This document shows, piece by piece, positions 8,808 to 19,929 of a DNA stretch of 44,000 nt. The stretch is taken from assembly GCA_937920585.1 (NCBI GenBank), contig CAKZSB010000178.1:1-44000 (forward strand), given 5' to 3'. The notes under the pieces were generated by a model. The model did not search any database. It saw only the letters and a program-made list of their open reading frames with translations, and was not told the origin of the DNA. The translations under genes and the position numbers were made by a program. Within the stretch, counting starts at the first letter, position 1. Each line of letters begins with the position of its first letter. This DNA comes from an uncultured Granulosicoccaceae bacterium (GTDB lineage: Bacteria > Pseudomonadota > Gammaproteobacteria > Granulosicoccales > Granulosicoccaceae).

Positions 8808-9224
8808 TTCTTCGTTTCCCAATAATGTTAGTTTGCTATTCGCCCGTCTCAGTCAAGGTATTCATGACGTAGTGGGACGTTTCTACCCGCTTCTGAAGAA
8901 CTGTTTGAAGAGGGTCTTTTACATCGACCACCATTCTTATAGCTCAGCATCAGCAAAAATGAAGACGTGTGGAATATGCAAGCCACGTTCCGCGTTTTGC
9001 ACACATCAGCCACTTATATAGACCATGCGCACAAAACTGCAGAATCAGGGAAGAAAACATGACGAAGCGCAACCTGCGTCGGAACGGAAGCAGCCGAACA
9101 GGGTGACTTTTCAGGCGGGACAGTCAGGGAGCTGTCAGATCACACAGCAAACGACAATTGAATGACAGGGAACAAAGCAGAGGAGATCGAGCGCGGAGAA
9201 TTGAAACAGACGGATGTAACCGCG
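8808..9224. other. 417-nt intergenic region between ompA-family gene and guaA
   Basis: No credible gene is seen here. It should hold the ompA-family promoter on the minus strand. A TATAAG element (complement of 8936-8941) is the best -10 candidate, although its -35 is poor; it would give a 5' leader of about 120 nt, as long ompA leaders often are. A TTGACT lies closer to the gene without a good -10. A weak 5-bp hairpin (9121-9138) could help end the guaBA transcript. A 15-codon plus-strand frame at 9059 has a fair ribosome site but leads nowhere. Confidence 0.5.
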
Positions 9225-10784
9225 CTACTCCCACTCGATCGTCGCGGGCGGTTTGCCGGAGATATCGTAAACGACACGGGATATCTCGGATATCTCGTTG
9301 CAGATACGACAAGCAACCAGATCAAGAAAATCATAAGGCAGGCGGGCCCAGCGCGCAGTCATAAAATCGGTGGTCTGCACAGCGCGCAAACTAATGACAT
9401 TCGCATAGCGACGACCATCACCGGTAACGCCAACAGACTTTACCGGCAGGAATACCGCAAAGGCCTGCGATACCGTTTGATAGAGATCGTGGCGACGTAA
9501 CTCCTCAATAAATATGTGATCCGCACGGCGCAATGTATCTGCAGCTTCGGAACTGACTTCACCGAGTATTCTGACCGCCAGACCGGGCCCGGGGAAAGGA
9601 TGGCGATCCACCATCTCCGCTGGCAGGCCCAATTCCCGCCCTACGCTTCGCACTTCGTCCTTAAATAACTCACGCAGTGGTTCGAGCAGTTTGAGGTTCA
9701 TGTCGGCAGGAAGACCGCCGACGTTGTGGTGTGACTTGATGACGTGCGCCTTGCCGGAACGAGTACCGGCAGACTCAATCACATCCGGGTAGATTGTGCC
9801 CTGCGCAAGCCAGTTCACTTCACCCAGTCGGCGCGCCTCGCGTTCGAATATCCGGATGAAACGCGTGCCAATCTCTTTGCGTTTTAATTCGGGATCGGAA
9901 ATTCCAACCAGTGCCTGCAGAAATTCCTGCGCAGCATCAACCCGGATTACATTGGCTCCAAACCGTCCGGCAAAGGTATTCATCACCTGATCCGATTCGC
10001 CGGCACGAAGTAATCCGGTGTCGACAAACACACACGTTAGCTGCTCTCCCACAGCACGATGCAACAACGCCGCAACCACCGAGGAATCCACACCACCGGA
10101 CAGCGCCAGCAGCACTTTGCCACTACCCACTTGTTCACGCGCACGTTCGATCGCCGCTGTCGCAATGCCAGCCGGCTGCCAGGTTGCACTGCATTCACAG
10201 ATGTCGTGGACAAAGCGTTTGAGAATCTCGGCACCCTGGCTTGTGTGGGTTACTTCAGGGTGAAATTGCAATCCATAATAGCGACGCGTTTCGTCGGCGA
10301 TTCCTGCATGGGGTGCCGATTCCGAGCTGGCGATACATTTAAAACCTGAAGGCAGCGTTTCAACTCTGTCGGTGTGACTCATCCAGACATCGAGCAGGCC
10401 ATGCCCGGCGTCGTTTTCCCGATCCTGAATATCCCGCAGCAAGGCGCTGTGTCCGCGTGCCCGCACAACCGCCGGACCAAACTCGCTCTTGTCGGCTGAT
10501 TTTACATCAGCGCCAAAGTGGGCTGCCATTGCCTGCATGCCATAGCAAATACCCAGCACGGGTAATTCGCTATCGAATACGAATGATGCAATTGCATGCT
10601 CGCCATCGACACCGACAGATTCCGGACCTCCGGAGAGAATAATCCCCCTCACACCGGTTAACTGAATTTCCTCGGCAGGTGCATCACAGGCAACTATCGC
10701 GCTATAAACGCCCGCTTCGCGAACACGCCTTGCGATCAGCTGTGTAAACTGGGATCCGAAATCCAGTATTAGTATCTTGTCGAT
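9225..10784 (-). CDS. guaA: GMP synthase (glutamine-hydrolysing), start codon non-canonical
   Basis: GuaA converts XMP to GMP with ATP and glutamine, the last step of guanine nucleotide synthesis. A class I glutamine amidotransferase domain with C80 (LGICYG) and the HPE dyad partner (H175/E177) is followed by the ATP-pyrophosphatase loop SGGVDS (229-234) and the C-terminal dimerisation domain. The conserved N-terminus [19 protein letters not shown] is encoded in full, but no ATG, GTG or TTG lies in frame before it. The first such codon is the GTG at 10652, which would delete that conserved N-terminal motif. I therefore place the start at the ATC at 10782-10784, giving 519 aa, close to E. coli GuaA. 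A sequencing error is the alternative. It follows guaB by 55 nt. Confidence 0.9.
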   Translation of the reverse strand: MDKILILDFGSQFTQLIARRVREAGVYSAIVACDAPAEEIQLTGVRGIILSGGPESVGVDGEHAIASFVFDSELPVLGICYGMQAMAAHFGADVKSADKSEFGPAVVRARGHSALLRDIQDRENDAGHGLLDVWMSHTDRVETLPSGFKCIASSESAPHAGIADETRRYYGLQFHPEVTHTSQGAEILKRFVHDICECSATWQPAGIATAAIERAREQVGSGKVLLALSGGVDSSVVAALLHRAVGEQLTCVFVDTGLLRAGESDQVMNTFAGRFGANVIRVDAAQEFLQALVGISDPELKRKEIGTRFIRIFEREARRLGEVNWLAQGTIYPDVIESAGTRSGKAHVIKSHHNVGGLPADMNLKLLEPLRELFKDEVRSVGRELGLPAEMVDRHPFPGPGLAVRILGEVSSEAADTLRRADHIFIEELRRHDLYQTVSQAFAVFLPVKSVGVTGDGRRYANVISLRAVQTTDFMTARWARLPYDFLDLVACRICNEISEISRVVYDISGKPPATIEWE

Positions 10785-10839
10785 GACAAATGACTCAGCG
10801 CTAGGGTTGCAGAAATATAAAGTTCGTAGACCAACTGAT

Positions 10840-12370
<1,531 letters not shown>

Positions 12371-12418
12371 TTGATTAACTCGCTATCGCTCTGAAAGTCC
12401 TTCCACTCACAGTTGAAA

Positions 12419-13801
12419 ATGCCCATGCCGACCGCCCAGCCGAATCCCGAGCATGTTTTCGGCGTCAGTGAACTCAACCGTGAAGTTAAATGGCTGCTCG
12501 ACAGCACTTTCGGACAGGTGTGGGTAGAGGGCGAGTTGTCGAATCTCATGCGCCCAGGCTCCGGACACCTGTACTTTTCGCTGGTCGATAGCACCTCGCA
12601 GGTCCGCTGTGCGATGTTCCGCGGCGACAATCGTCGACTGGATTTCAAACCAGCTAATGGCCAGACGGTGTTGTGCCGGGGCCGATTGGGCATCTACGAG
12701 GCGCGCGGCGACTACCAGATGGTGGTCGATCGTATGATTGAAACCGGCTCCGGCGCTCTGCAGCGCAAGTTCGAGGACACCAAGCGGCGCCTGCACGCCG
12801 AAGGACTATTCGATGCATCGGCAAAAAAACCCCTGCCGGCGTTTCCGCGCACGATCGGGCTCGTAACGTCACCCACCGGTGCTGCGGTGCAGGATGCACT
12901 CAACGTTCTGGCACGCCGTTACCCGCTGGCCAGGGTGATCGTCCACCCTGTTTTGGTGCAGGGCCCGACCGCTGCACCCGCCATCGCGGCAATGCTGGCG
13001 CGCGCCAACCGGCGCCGCGAGTGTGACGTACTGTTACTGCTGCGAGGCGGCGGGTCGCTCGAAGACCTGTGGGCCTTCAATGAGGAAGCAGTCGCGCGGG
13101 CGGTATTCGACTCCGCGATCCCGGTCATCACCGGGATTGGCCACGAGATTGATTTTTCGATCGCCGACATGGCCGCCGACCTGCGTGCGCCAACCCCTTC
13201 AGCCGCAGCCGAGCTGTGTACCCCCGACGGCCAGGAGTTGCTGGCCAGCACGCAACAACTCACCCTCAGGCTGAGCCAGTTTGCCGAGAATCACCTGAGC
13301 CGCCAGCAAAGGAATCTGCGCGAATTGATGGCGAGGCTCAATCGCCACCACCCGCTGCAGCGCCTGCGGCAAAAAGGCCAGCGCGTCGATGAACTGGAGA
13401 TTCGTATCAGGCGTGTGATGGAGAACAGCCTGTCTCGCGCGTCGATTCGACTCTTACACCTTCAGCGCAGCCTGACGCGGTCGTCTCCTGCGCGGCAGCT
13501 GGCGCGTCGGCAGGAACAGCGTCTGACACTGCACAGACGACTGCAAAATTCGATCGAGCAGGCCATGCAACGTCGGCAGTCACGCCTGTCCCTTACCGCC
13601 CGCGCTCTGTCGGCAGTCAGCCCGCTGAATACACTCAAGCGCGGGTACTCGATTGTGCAGTCCGAGAGCGGTTCAGTCGTGACGCAAACCCGGCAGGTAA
13701 AACCGGGTGAAAGTGTCAGAATTCGTATCGATGACGGAAATTTAACCGCCAGGATTAACGCCATTTCCACTTCAAAGAAAGAAAAAAACCAATCCACATA
13801 A
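12419..13801 (+). CDS. xseA: Exodeoxyribonuclease VII large subunit
   Basis: The catalytic subunit of exonuclease VII, which with XseB degrades single-stranded DNA from both ends. About 460 aa from the ATG at 12419; an ATG two codons later and a TTG at 12413 are alternatives, and no strong ribosome site decides between them. The N-terminal OB-fold contains [18 protein letters not shown] and GHLYFSL. The catalytic core contains [29 protein letters not shown] and [28 protein letters not shown] (shown here as two overlapping motifs of the family). A long coiled-coil stretch (about 270-400) and the C-terminal LKRGYSIV motif follow. It is divergent from guaB. The partner xseB is not in this window. 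Confidence 0.96.
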   Translation: MPMPTAQPNPEHVFGVSELNREVKWLLDSTFGQVWVEGELSNLMRPGSGHLYFSLVDSTSQVRCAMFRGDNRRLDFKPANGQTVLCRGRLGIYEARGDYQMVVDRMIETGSGALQRKFEDTKRRLHAEGLFDASAKKPLPAFPRTIGLVTSPTGAAVQDALNVLARRYPLARVIVHPVLVQGPTAAPAIAAMLARANRRRECDVLLLLRGGGSLEDLWAFNEEAVARAVFDSAIPVITGIGHEIDFSIADMAADLRAPTPSAAAELCTPDGQELLASTQQLTLRLSQFAENHLSRQQRNLRELMARLNRHHPLQRLRQKGQRVDELEIRIRRVMENSLSRASIRLLHLQRSLTRSSPARQLARRQEQRLTLHRRLQNSIEQAMQRRQSRLSLTARALSAVSPLNTLKRGYSIVQSESGSVVTQTRQVKPGESVRIRIDDGNLTARINAISTSKKEKNQST

Positions 13802-13846
13802 GCACTTAGTGTTGCAACGCAAGTCACAACTGCTGCAATCAAAAAT

Positions 13847-13875
13847 TTGCTATCCCACGCCAAATTTGGTAGAAC
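13847..13875 (+). promoter_or_regulatory. Possible dksA promoter
   Basis: TTGCTA (13847-13852) and TAGAAC (13870-13875) match four of six consensus bases each and are spaced by 17 nt, about 30 nt before the dksA start. This is a plausible but unproven promoter. Confidence 0.4.
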
Positions 13876-13907
13876 ACTGCGCCTTGAAATTGGGTGAGGG
13901 TTTGTAC

Positions 13908-14372
13908 ATGACGACAGTAAAGAAAAAGAGAGCCAGCCGCGCCAAGAAATCGGCCGCCAGCAGTCAGTTCAAAACATTCGAGCCTTACAAGCTCAGCAAG
14001 AGCGAGGAGTACATGAATCAGGACCAGATGGATCACTTCCGTCGCATCCTGCAGAACTGGAAAGTGAACCTCATGGAGGAAGTGGAGCGCACCGTCGGCC
14101 ACATGAAGAGCGACGCCACCAATTTCCCTGATCCGAATGACCGGGCCACTCAGGAGGAGGAGTTCAGCCTGGAATTGCGCACCCGTGATCGAGAACGCAA
14201 GCTAATCAAGAAAATTGACGAGTCAATGACCAAGCTCGATGAAGACGACTACGGCTTCTGCGACGGCTGCGGCGTGGAAATCGGCATTCGACGACTCGAA
14301 GCCCGACCAACCGCCACGCTGTGCATCGAATGCAAGACTCTAGAGGAAATCCGCGAGAAGCAAACCGCCTGA
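13908..14372 (+). CDS. dksA: RNA polymerase-binding transcription factor DksA
   Basis: DksA enters the secondary channel of RNA polymerase and, with ppGpp, redirects transcription during starvation. I chose the ATG at 13908 (154 aa) because GTGAGGG precedes it at good spacing and the length matches E. coli DksA; the open frame extends back to 13809. The coiled-coil tip motif DPNDRA (D75, D78, A80) is intact, so the acidic residues needed for activity are retained, and it is followed by QEEEFSLEL. The zinc finger has four cysteines (C118, C121, C139, C142), so this is the zinc-binding form. A basic N-terminal tail ([11 protein letters not shown]) precedes the fold. It is 22 nt upstream of gluQ, the classic gammaproteobacterial pair. 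relA, which makes its partner ppGpp, is also in this window. Confidence 0.98.
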   Translation: MTTVKKKRASRAKKSAASSQFKTFEPYKLSKSEEYMNQDQMDHFRRILQNWKVNLMEEVERTVGHMKSDATNFPDPNDRATQEEEFSLELRTRDRERKLIKKIDESMTKLDEDDYGFCDGCGVEIGIRRLEARPTATLCIECKTLEEIREKQTA

Positions 14373-14394
14373 TCGACGGCGCCTGCGCGGCCAG

Positions 14395-15276
14395 ATGGCA
14401 GCACAATACGTCGGGCGTTTCGCACCGTCGCCCAGCGGCCCGTTGCATTTCGGCTCTTTGGCAACGGCGCTGGCAAGCTTTCTCGACGCACGTCAGAACC
14501 GCGGCCACTGGCTGCTGCGGATTGAGGACATTGACCCGCCGCGAGAAGTCAGCGGCGCCACCGATGAAATTATCTCGGCCTTGATTTGCCATGGATTGCA
14601 ATGGGATGGAGAGATTACCCGGCAAAGCGAACGCAGCGATCTGTATGACCGTGCGCTCGCCGAGCTACACCGCAACGGTCATCTGTACGCCTGCACCTGC
14701 ACCCGCAAGCAATTGCGCGCCGCTGGCAAGTCCGGGCCAGGATGCCCGCAAAACTGCAAATCGCTGGACCTTGCACATGAGGACAATCCACTGAGAGTTG
14801 CCGTGCCCTCCGGCTGCGTTACTGCCAATGATCTGCTGCTTGGTGCGCAGATTGCCCGGGTCGACGAGGATCCCGGCGACTTCCTGGTACGACGTCGTGG
14901 CGGCCTCTATGCCTATCAACTGGCGGTCGTGGTTGACGACTACCACCAGCAAGTCACCCACGTGGTTAGAGGCGCTGACCTGCTGGATAACTCGCCGCGT
15001 CAGGTAGCACTCGCCGGGTTACTGGGCTACCCTGCCCCGCGTTATCTGCATTTGCCGCTGGCGTTGGACGACACCGGCCGAAAGCTCAGCAAACAGACTG
15101 GCGCGCGCCCGATCGACAACAACTCCGCACTCGACAACCTGTTGTCAGCCTGGACCTTTCTGGGACAGATTGCACTCCAGGCCCGCCCGCAAAACATCGC
15201 CGAATTTCTGCAATTCGCGGTTGGTCGCTGGTCGAGACAGCTGTTGCCTCGTGCAAATAGCGCTATCTGCTGTTGA
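14395..15276 (+). CDS. gluQ: Glutamyl-Q tRNA(Asp) synthetase
   Basis: GluQ (GluQRS, YadB) activates glutamate and attaches it to queuosine in the anticodon of tRNA-Asp. It resembles the catalytic half of GluRS without the anticodon-binding domain, and its 293 aa fit that. The HIGH-like motif is PLHFGS (near residue 20), RIEDIDPPR is the next family motif, and the KMSKS-like loop is RKLSKQTG. A zinc site is suggested by C100 and C102 (YACTCT) with C117 and C121 (GCPQNCKS). It starts at an ATG 22 nt after dksA and is almost certainly co-transcribed with it. Confidence 0.96.
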   Translation: MAAQYVGRFAPSPSGPLHFGSLATALASFLDARQNRGHWLLRIEDIDPPREVSGATDEIISALICHGLQWDGEITRQSERSDLYDRALAELHRNGHLYACTCTRKQLRAAGKSGPGCPQNCKSLDLAHEDNPLRVAVPSGCVTANDLLLGAQIARVDEDPGDFLVRRRGGLYAYQLAVVVDDYHQQVTHVVRGADLLDNSPRQVALAGLLGYPAPRYLHLPLALDDTGRKLSKQTGARPIDNNSALDNLLSAWTFLGQIALQARPQNIAEFLQFAVGRWSRQLLPRANSAICC

Positions 15277-15346
15277 CCCGCCACCTCCATCACCCTATCT
15301 TTCACAATTGAAACCAAGCCGGTGAAAACACCGCGGAGACACCCAC

Positions 15347-17293
15347 ATGTCTGAGCAGAAAATTTATCCGGTCAATCCAGATATCGCAGCCAATGCCTGG
15401 ATCGACGAAGAGAAGTACCAGGAGATGTATGATCAGTCGATCAACAGTCCGGATGAATTCTGGGCCGACCAAGCCAAACAGCACATCGACTGGTTTACCC
15501 CGTGGGATAAAGTTCAGGAATGGGACTATCACAAGGCGGAGATCAAGTGGTTCGAGGGCGCCAGCCTCAATGTGTCGCACAATTGCCTGGATCGACACCT
15601 CGAAACCCGCAGCGACCAGGTAGCGATTATCTGGGAGGGAGACGATCCCGGCGAAGAGCGGAAAATCACCTACCGCGAGTTGCACGCGGAGGTCTGCCAG
15701 TTCGCCAACGCATTGAAGGGCCTGGGAGCCAAAAAGGGCGATCGCATCTGCATCTACATGCCGATGATCCCCGAAGCCGCGGTGGCGATGCTCGCCTGCA
15801 CCCGCATCGGTGCGATGCACTCCGTGGTATTCGGCGGCTTCTCACCGGACGCCCTGCGCGACCGCATCAATGACTCCGAGTGCAGCATCGTCATCACCGC
15901 CGATCAGGGCCTGCGTGGCAGTAAGAAGGTTGCCCTCAAGTCAAATGCAGACAAGGCCTGTGAAGACACACCCAGCGTGCGCAAGATGGTGGTCGTCAAG
16001 CGCGGTGGCGAAGCCATCGGATGGAAAGATGGCCGTGATGTCTGGTATCACGAGATCGTCACGGCAGCATCCACCAGCTGCCCCGCAGAAGAGATGGATG
16101 CCGAAGATCCTCTGTTTATCCTCTACACATCGGGCTCCACCGGCAAGCCGAAGGGCGTAATGCATACCACTGCAGGTTATATCCTGTACGCGGCGATGAC
16201 GCACAAATACACTTTCGACTATCGCGACGGCGATATCTACTGGTGCACCGCGGACGTCGGCTGGGTGACCGGGCACTCCTATATCGTTTACGGCCCGCTG
16301 GCCAATGGCGCTACCACGCTGATGTTTGAAGGCATACCGACCTACCCCGACGCCGGCCGATTCTGGCAAGTGATCGATAAGCATCAGGTCAATATTTTCT
16401 ACACCGCGCCCACCGCGATTCGGGCGCTGATGTCGCAGGGCGACGAGCCCGTCAAGAAGACCTCACGCAGCTCGTTGCGCCTGCTGGGCTCGGTCGGTGA
16501 GCCGATCAACCCGGAGGCATGGGAGTGGTACTACAAAACAGTTGGCGACGAACGCTGCCCGGTTGTCGACACCTGGTGGCAAACTGAAACCGGTGGCATT
16601 CTTATCACGCCGCTGCCAGGCGCCACCGCACTCAAGCCGGGATCAGCCACCCGGCCATTTTTCGGCATCGTGCCGGCCCTCGTCGACGACCAGGGCAAGC
16701 TGCTGGAAGGTCCCGGATCCGGCAATCTGGTGATCACTCGGCCGTGGCCGGGCCAGATGCGCACGGTGTACGGCGACCACAAGCGCTTCTACGAAACCTA
16801 CTTCCAGATGTACCCCGGTTACTACTTCACCGGTGACGGCGCTCGACAGGATGAAGACGGCTACTGGTGGATCACCGGCCGGGTAGACGATGTATTGAAT
16901 GTCTCAGGCCATCGCATGGGCACCGCCGAAGTGGAAAGCGCACTGGTGCTTCACGATGAGGTCGCCGAGGCCGCTGTCGTCGGCTATCCGCACGATATCA
17001 AGGGCCAGGGTATCTACGCCTATGTCACCCTGATGGTCGGCACAGAAGCGAGTGAGGAGCTACGCGCCGAACTTATCCAACACGTTCGCAAAGAGATTGG
17101 CCCCATCGCAAGCCCCGATGTTGTGCAGTTTGCGCCGGGTCTGCCGAAAACGCGCTCGGGCAAGATCATGCGCCGAATCCTGCGCAAAATCGCGGAGAAC
17201 GAAATCGACAATCTGGGCGACACTTCAACCCTTGCCGATCCAGCCGTGGTGGATGATCTGGTCGAAAACCGGGCGGCAAACAGCAGTACCTGA
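15347..17293 (+). CDS. acs: Acetyl-coenzyme A synthetase
   Basis: Acs activates acetate to acetyl-CoA through an acetyl-adenylate, allowing growth on low acetate. At 648 aa it matches the family. The start at 15347 is supported by GCGGAGA seven nt upstream. The N-terminal ACAS-type region includes [16 protein letters not shown]. The AMP-binding loop [12 protein letters not shown] is at about residues 258-270, WWQTETGG follows, and the C-terminal SGKIMRR contains the lysine (about residue 606) that is reversibly acetylated in this family. It lies 70 nt after gluQ on the same strand and ends at a strong hairpin at 17306-17326. An actP permease or a pat/cobB regulator gene is not seen next to it. 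Confidence 0.98.
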   Translation: MSEQKIYPVNPDIAANAWIDEEKYQEMYDQSINSPDEFWADQAKQHIDWFTPWDKVQEWDYHKAEIKWFEGASLNVSHNCLDRHLETRSDQVAIIWEGDDPGEERKITYRELHAEVCQFANALKGLGAKKGDRICIYMPMIPEAAVAMLACTRIGAMHSVVFGGFSPDALRDRINDSECSIVITADQGLRGSKKVALKSNADKACEDTPSVRKMVVVKRGGEAIGWKDGRDVWYHEIVTAASTSCPAEEMDAEDPLFILYTSGSTGKPKGVMHTTAGYILYAAMTHKYTFDYRDGDIYWCTADVGWVTGHSYIVYGPLANGATTLMFEGIPTYPDAGRFWQVIDKHQVNIFYTAPTAIRALMSQGDEPVKKTSRSSLRLLGSVGEPINPEAWEWYYKTVGDERCPVVDTWWQTETGGILITPLPGATALKPGSATRPFFGIVPALVDDQGKLLEGPGSGNLVITRPWPGQMRTVYGDHKRFYETYFQMYPGYYFTGDGARQDEDGYWWITGRVDDVLNVSGHRMGTAEVESALVLHDEVAEAAVVGYPHDIKGQGIYAYVTLMVGTEASEELRAELIQHVRKEIGPIASPDVVQFAPGLPKTRSGKIMRRILRKIAENEIDNLGDTSTLADPAVVDDLVENRAANSST

Positions 17294-17305
17294 TCCCTTG
17301 GCTAT

Positions 17306-17326
17306 GCGGGGCGCCCGGCGCCCCGC
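17306..17326. terminator. Strong hairpin between acs and a convergent small gene
   Basis: A perfect 9-bp GC-only stem (17306-17314 with 17318-17326, 3-nt loop) lies 13 nt after the acs stop and immediately after the stop of the convergent gene at 17328. It lacks a T-run on either strand but is well placed to end both transcripts. Confidence 0.65.
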
Positions 17327-17327
17327 T

Positions 17328-17537
17328 TCAGGCCCAAATGAAGTGCCACATCAGGTAGGCGATACTGCAGAGGATCAATCCGGCACTCCAGACCGTCAGC
17401 CACATCTGCCGACCTCGCCTTCCCAGAATCAGCAATACGACCCCTACAAACAGCGCAATCCCGACCGTAAACGCCAGCATCCCGGGCGAAGTCTCGGTAT
17501 ACGGCAGCCCGGTGCTGCCTTCAATCTTGTATCTCAA
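17328..17537 (-). CDS. Small two-helix membrane protein of unknown function
   Basis: A 69-aa frame with a TTG start at 17535-17537. It encodes two clear membrane segments: GMLAFTVGIALFVGVVLLIL (residues of about 19-38) and a second of about 47-65 (TVWSAGLILCSIAYLMWHF), separated by a short basic loop (GRRGRQ). The hydrophobic pattern, the basic loop between helices and the stop placed against a hairpin argue that it is real. No GxxxG pore, lipobox or catalytic motif is visible. The start codon is weak and the ribosome site poor. The function is unknown. It could also be a chance frame in a gap otherwise empty for 444 nt between acs and the Smr gene. Confidence 0.5.
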   Translation of the reverse strand: MRYKIEGSTGLPYTETSPGMLAFTVGIALFVGVVLLILGRRGRQMWLTVWSAGLILCSIAYLMWHFIWA

Positions 17538-17737
17538 CGTCGCATTGCCCCGGCTCCCGGTCTACTACCGTGGCGCGTGAAATTTCGCGCCAGGATCACT
17601 ATTTTCGACACGCACTGACGACAAAGGATGTTTTAACCTACTTACGTCTCGCGCTATTGTTCAGGCTTGAATCATAATGTCTGCACCACTCGTTACAAGT
17701 CATAACGAACGCGGTAACACAGATTGAGCAACGTCAA

Positions 17738-18286
17738 ATGAACGACAAGCCAACGGACAAAGCTGATGACCTGGCCCTGTTTCACGCAGCCGTGGGCGAG
17801 GTGAAGCCGGTCAGAAATGATCGTGTCAGCGCCAATCCCAAGCGTCCCCCCGCCCGCCCGAGACAGGCCGAACTGGACGAACAGCGGGTAATGTTCGATG
17901 CCATGCACGATGATCGCGATCCGGACACACTCGATACTGCCGAGCATCTAAGCTATGCCCGCGCTGGCGTTCAAAGGCGTGTGATGCGCAAACTGCGCAA
18001 CGGCTACTACGCCATTCAGGGCGAGCTCGATCTGCACGGCATGACGCAAAAGGAAGCCCGCGATGCGATGATCGGTTTTATCACCGAGCAAAACAGCGGC
18101 AAACCCATGTGCTGCGTGCGTATTATTCATGGCAAGGGGCGTAAAACCGCTACCGAGGCGCCAGTGCTGAAACCCTACGTAGCGGGCTGGCTGCGCCAAC
18201 GACGCGAAATTCTGGCCTACAGTTCGGCCAAGCCCGCACACGGTGGCACCGGCGCGCTATACGTACTGCTGCGTCGCCCGGGATAG
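17738..18286 (+). CDS. Smr-domain protein (SmrA/YdaL-like)
   Basis: A 182-aa stand-alone Smr domain protein. Smr domains, first known from the C-terminus of MutS2, bind nucleic acid and often have nicking endonuclease activity. The two signature motifs are present: LDLHG (residues 97-101) followed by MTQKEAR, and IIHGKGRKT (129-137). The C-terminus GGTGALYVLLRR is the usual end. The N-terminal 85 residues are polar and proline-rich (RPPARPRQAE) and contain the YdaL-like element preceding the fold. There is no MutS part, so it is not mutS2. It is cytoplasmic by composition. It converges on scpB with only 2 nt between stop codons. Confidence 0.92.
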   Translation: MNDKPTDKADDLALFHAAVGEVKPVRNDRVSANPKRPPARPRQAELDEQRVMFDAMHDDRDPDTLDTAEHLSYARAGVQRRVMRKLRNGYYAIQGELDLHGMTQKEARDAMIGFITEQNSGKPMCCVRIIHGKGRKTATEAPVLKPYVAGWLRQRREILAYSSAKPAHGGTGALYVLLRRPG

Positions 18287-18288
18287 CG

Positions 18289-18978
18289 CTAGTGCAGCGT
18301 GACGTTGCCGTCGCCGTCCTCACCTGTGTTGATATCGTCCGCCAACTCGGCACTGATCACTGGTGAAGTGTCTTCGTCGTCAGAGTCGCCATCCGCTTGT
18401 TCTTCGAGCGCAAGATCCATTTGCGGATCAATGGCAATTTTATCCAGGTCGGTCAATTCCGACAGCGGTGGCAGCTCGTCGATTCGCTTGAGATTGAAAT
18501 AGTCGAGGAATTCTTTGGTCGTCGCATACATAGCCGGCCGGCCCGGCACATCCTTATGACCCACTACGCGGACCCATTCGCGCTCGAGCAGCGTCTTGAT
18601 GATATTGGTGCTGACGGCGACACCACGCACCTCTTCGATCTCGGTGCGCGTAAGCGGCTGGCGATAGGCGATAAGTGACAACGTCTCAAGCAGTGCCCGC
18701 GAGTAGCGAGGCGGCCGCTCTTCAAACAGGCGCGAAATCCACGGCGACACGTCCTGATCAATCTGCAGCCGAAAGCCGCTGGCCACTTCAACTATGCTTG
18801 CGCCATGCTCCTCGTACTGGCGCTGCAATTGCCCGATCAGTTCACGCAGGTGGTTTTTGTCGGGGGAATTGGGATCGCCGCGAAACAGCCGCCGCAGCGT
18901 GGATAACGGTAGTGGTTTATCGACCGCCATCAGCGCCGCCTCGACCACGCGTTTGATCATGTCATCATCGAGCGCCAT
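18289..18978 (-). CDS. scpB: Segregation and condensation protein B
   Basis: ScpB is the winged-helix partner that, with ScpA and SMC, forms a bacterial condensin. The 229-aa protein begins MALDDDMIKRVVEAALMAVDKPL and contains the tandem winged helices with LIAYRQPLTRTEIEEVRG and RGVAVSTNIIKTLLEREW, then GRPAMYATTKEFLDYFNL. A highly acidic tail follows residue 185 (EEQADGDSDDEDTS), longer than in compact ScpB proteins. It is 35 nt downstream of scpA. The rluB pseudouridine synthase gene that often follows scpB in gammaproteobacteria is absent here; the convergent Smr gene takes its place. An smc gene is not in the window. Confidence 0.96.
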   Translation of the reverse strand: MALDDDMIKRVVEAALMAVDKPLPLSTLRRLFRGDPNSPDKNHLRELIGQLQRQYEEHGASIVEVASGFRLQIDQDVSPWISRLFEERPPRYSRALLETLSLIAYRQPLTRTEIEEVRGVAVSTNIIKTLLEREWVRVVGHKDVPGRPAMYATTKEFLDYFNLKRIDELPPLSELTDLDKIAIDPQMDLALEEQADGDSDDEDTSPVISAELADDINTGEDGDGNVTLH

Positions 18979-19013
18979 GCTCAGTCTCCTCGGCTGTCGT
19001 GGTGATCAGCTGA

Positions 19014-19886
19014 TCAGGCATAGTCGGAATCGGGGTCCTGGCTACTGGCGAAAGGCTCATCATCTTCAACCCGCCCACTCGCAGCGCGGATATAGATCGT
19101 CGCAAAAGGCGCCTGCTGCACGATCTCGAGCAGCGATTCCTTACACAGTTCCAGTATCGCCAGAAAAGTGACCACACAGCCCGCACGCCCTTCCTCAACG
19201 GTGAAAAGCGTGGTGAATTCGATCAGGTCCTGCTCCTGCAATACCGCCAGCAAATTCGACATCCGCTCGCGTACCGACAGGAATTCACGCTGAATGTTGT
19301 GATTTTGGTGCAAATTGGCACGCATGGCCACGGCTCGAAAGGCATTGAGCAGATCGTCCAGCGCAATATCCGGCAACGGCTGCCGGTTTTCCAGCTCGGG
19401 CAGCCCGGCCATAACGTCGAAGAGTTCGCGCTCCATGCGCGGCAAGCTGTCGAGCTCTTCAGCAGCCTTCTTAAATTGCTCGTAAACCTGCAACCGCCGA
19501 ATCAACTCGGCACGCGGATCCTGTTCATCATCTTCCTCGTCGACCCTTGGCAGCAGCAAACGCGATTTTATCTCTGCCAGCATTGCAGCCATGACCAGGT
19601 ACTCGGCGGCCAGATCCATTCTCATGGCCTCCATCACAGCAATGTACTGCATGTACTGATCTGTGATCGCCGAAACAGGGATTTCGAGGATATCGAGGTT
19701 CTGCCGTTTGATCAGATAGAGCAGCAGATCCAGGGGGCCCTCGAACGATTCCAGAAACACCTCGAGCGCATCTGGCGGGATGTAGAGATCTTTCGGGGAT
19801 TCGCTGTACGGCTGACCGAGCACAACCGCCATGGGTATTTCCAACCCGGGTTGTGCGTTGTCATGCTCTGCTTCGTTATCAGCCAT
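19014..19886 (-). CDS. scpA: Segregation and condensation protein A
   Basis: ScpA is the kleisin that bridges the SMC heads. I chose the ATG at 19884-19886 (290 aa); the open frame continues to 20024 but that part overlaps the yciO coding end and has no ScpA character. The N-terminal kleisin core is clear (LESFEGPLDLLLYLIKRQNL, DILEIPVSAITDQYMQYI, AAEYLVMAAMLAEIKSRLLL). An acidic linker (DEEDDEQDPRAELI) and the C-terminal winged-helix segment (FLAILELCKESLLEIVQ) follow. It sits between yciO and scpB on the minus strand, the common gammaproteobacterial order, and is probably part of one transcript. Confidence 0.95.
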   Translation of the reverse strand: MADNEAEHDNAQPGLEIPMAVVLGQPYSESPKDLYIPPDALEVFLESFEGPLDLLLYLIKRQNLDILEIPVSAITDQYMQYIAVMEAMRMDLAAEYLVMAAMLAEIKSRLLLPRVDEEDDEQDPRAELIRRLQVYEQFKKAAEELDSLPRMERELFDVMAGLPELENRQPLPDIALDDLLNAFRAVAMRANLHQNHNIQREFLSVRERMSNLLAVLQEQDLIEFTTLFTVEEGRAGCVVTFLAILELCKESLLEIVQQAPFATIYIRAASGRVEDDEPFASSQDPDSDYA

Positions 19887-19929
19887 TCGATACTGTAATC
19901 TACGAAAGCGCCAGTTTAACGCGTCGGCA

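Noticed and set aside
9059-9106. 15-codon arginine-rich plus-strand frame with a ribosome-site-like sequence
   Set aside because: No downstream gene on that strand, no terminator, and too short to support by sequence alone.
9066-9115. Resemblance to the bacterial SRP (4.5S) RNA core: GTCGGAACGGAAGCAGCC matches 15 of 18 bases of the conserved loop
   Set aside because: The essential 5' GUCAGG side is absent, the tetraloop stem does not pair correctly, and no flanking long stem is seen, so chance is more likely.
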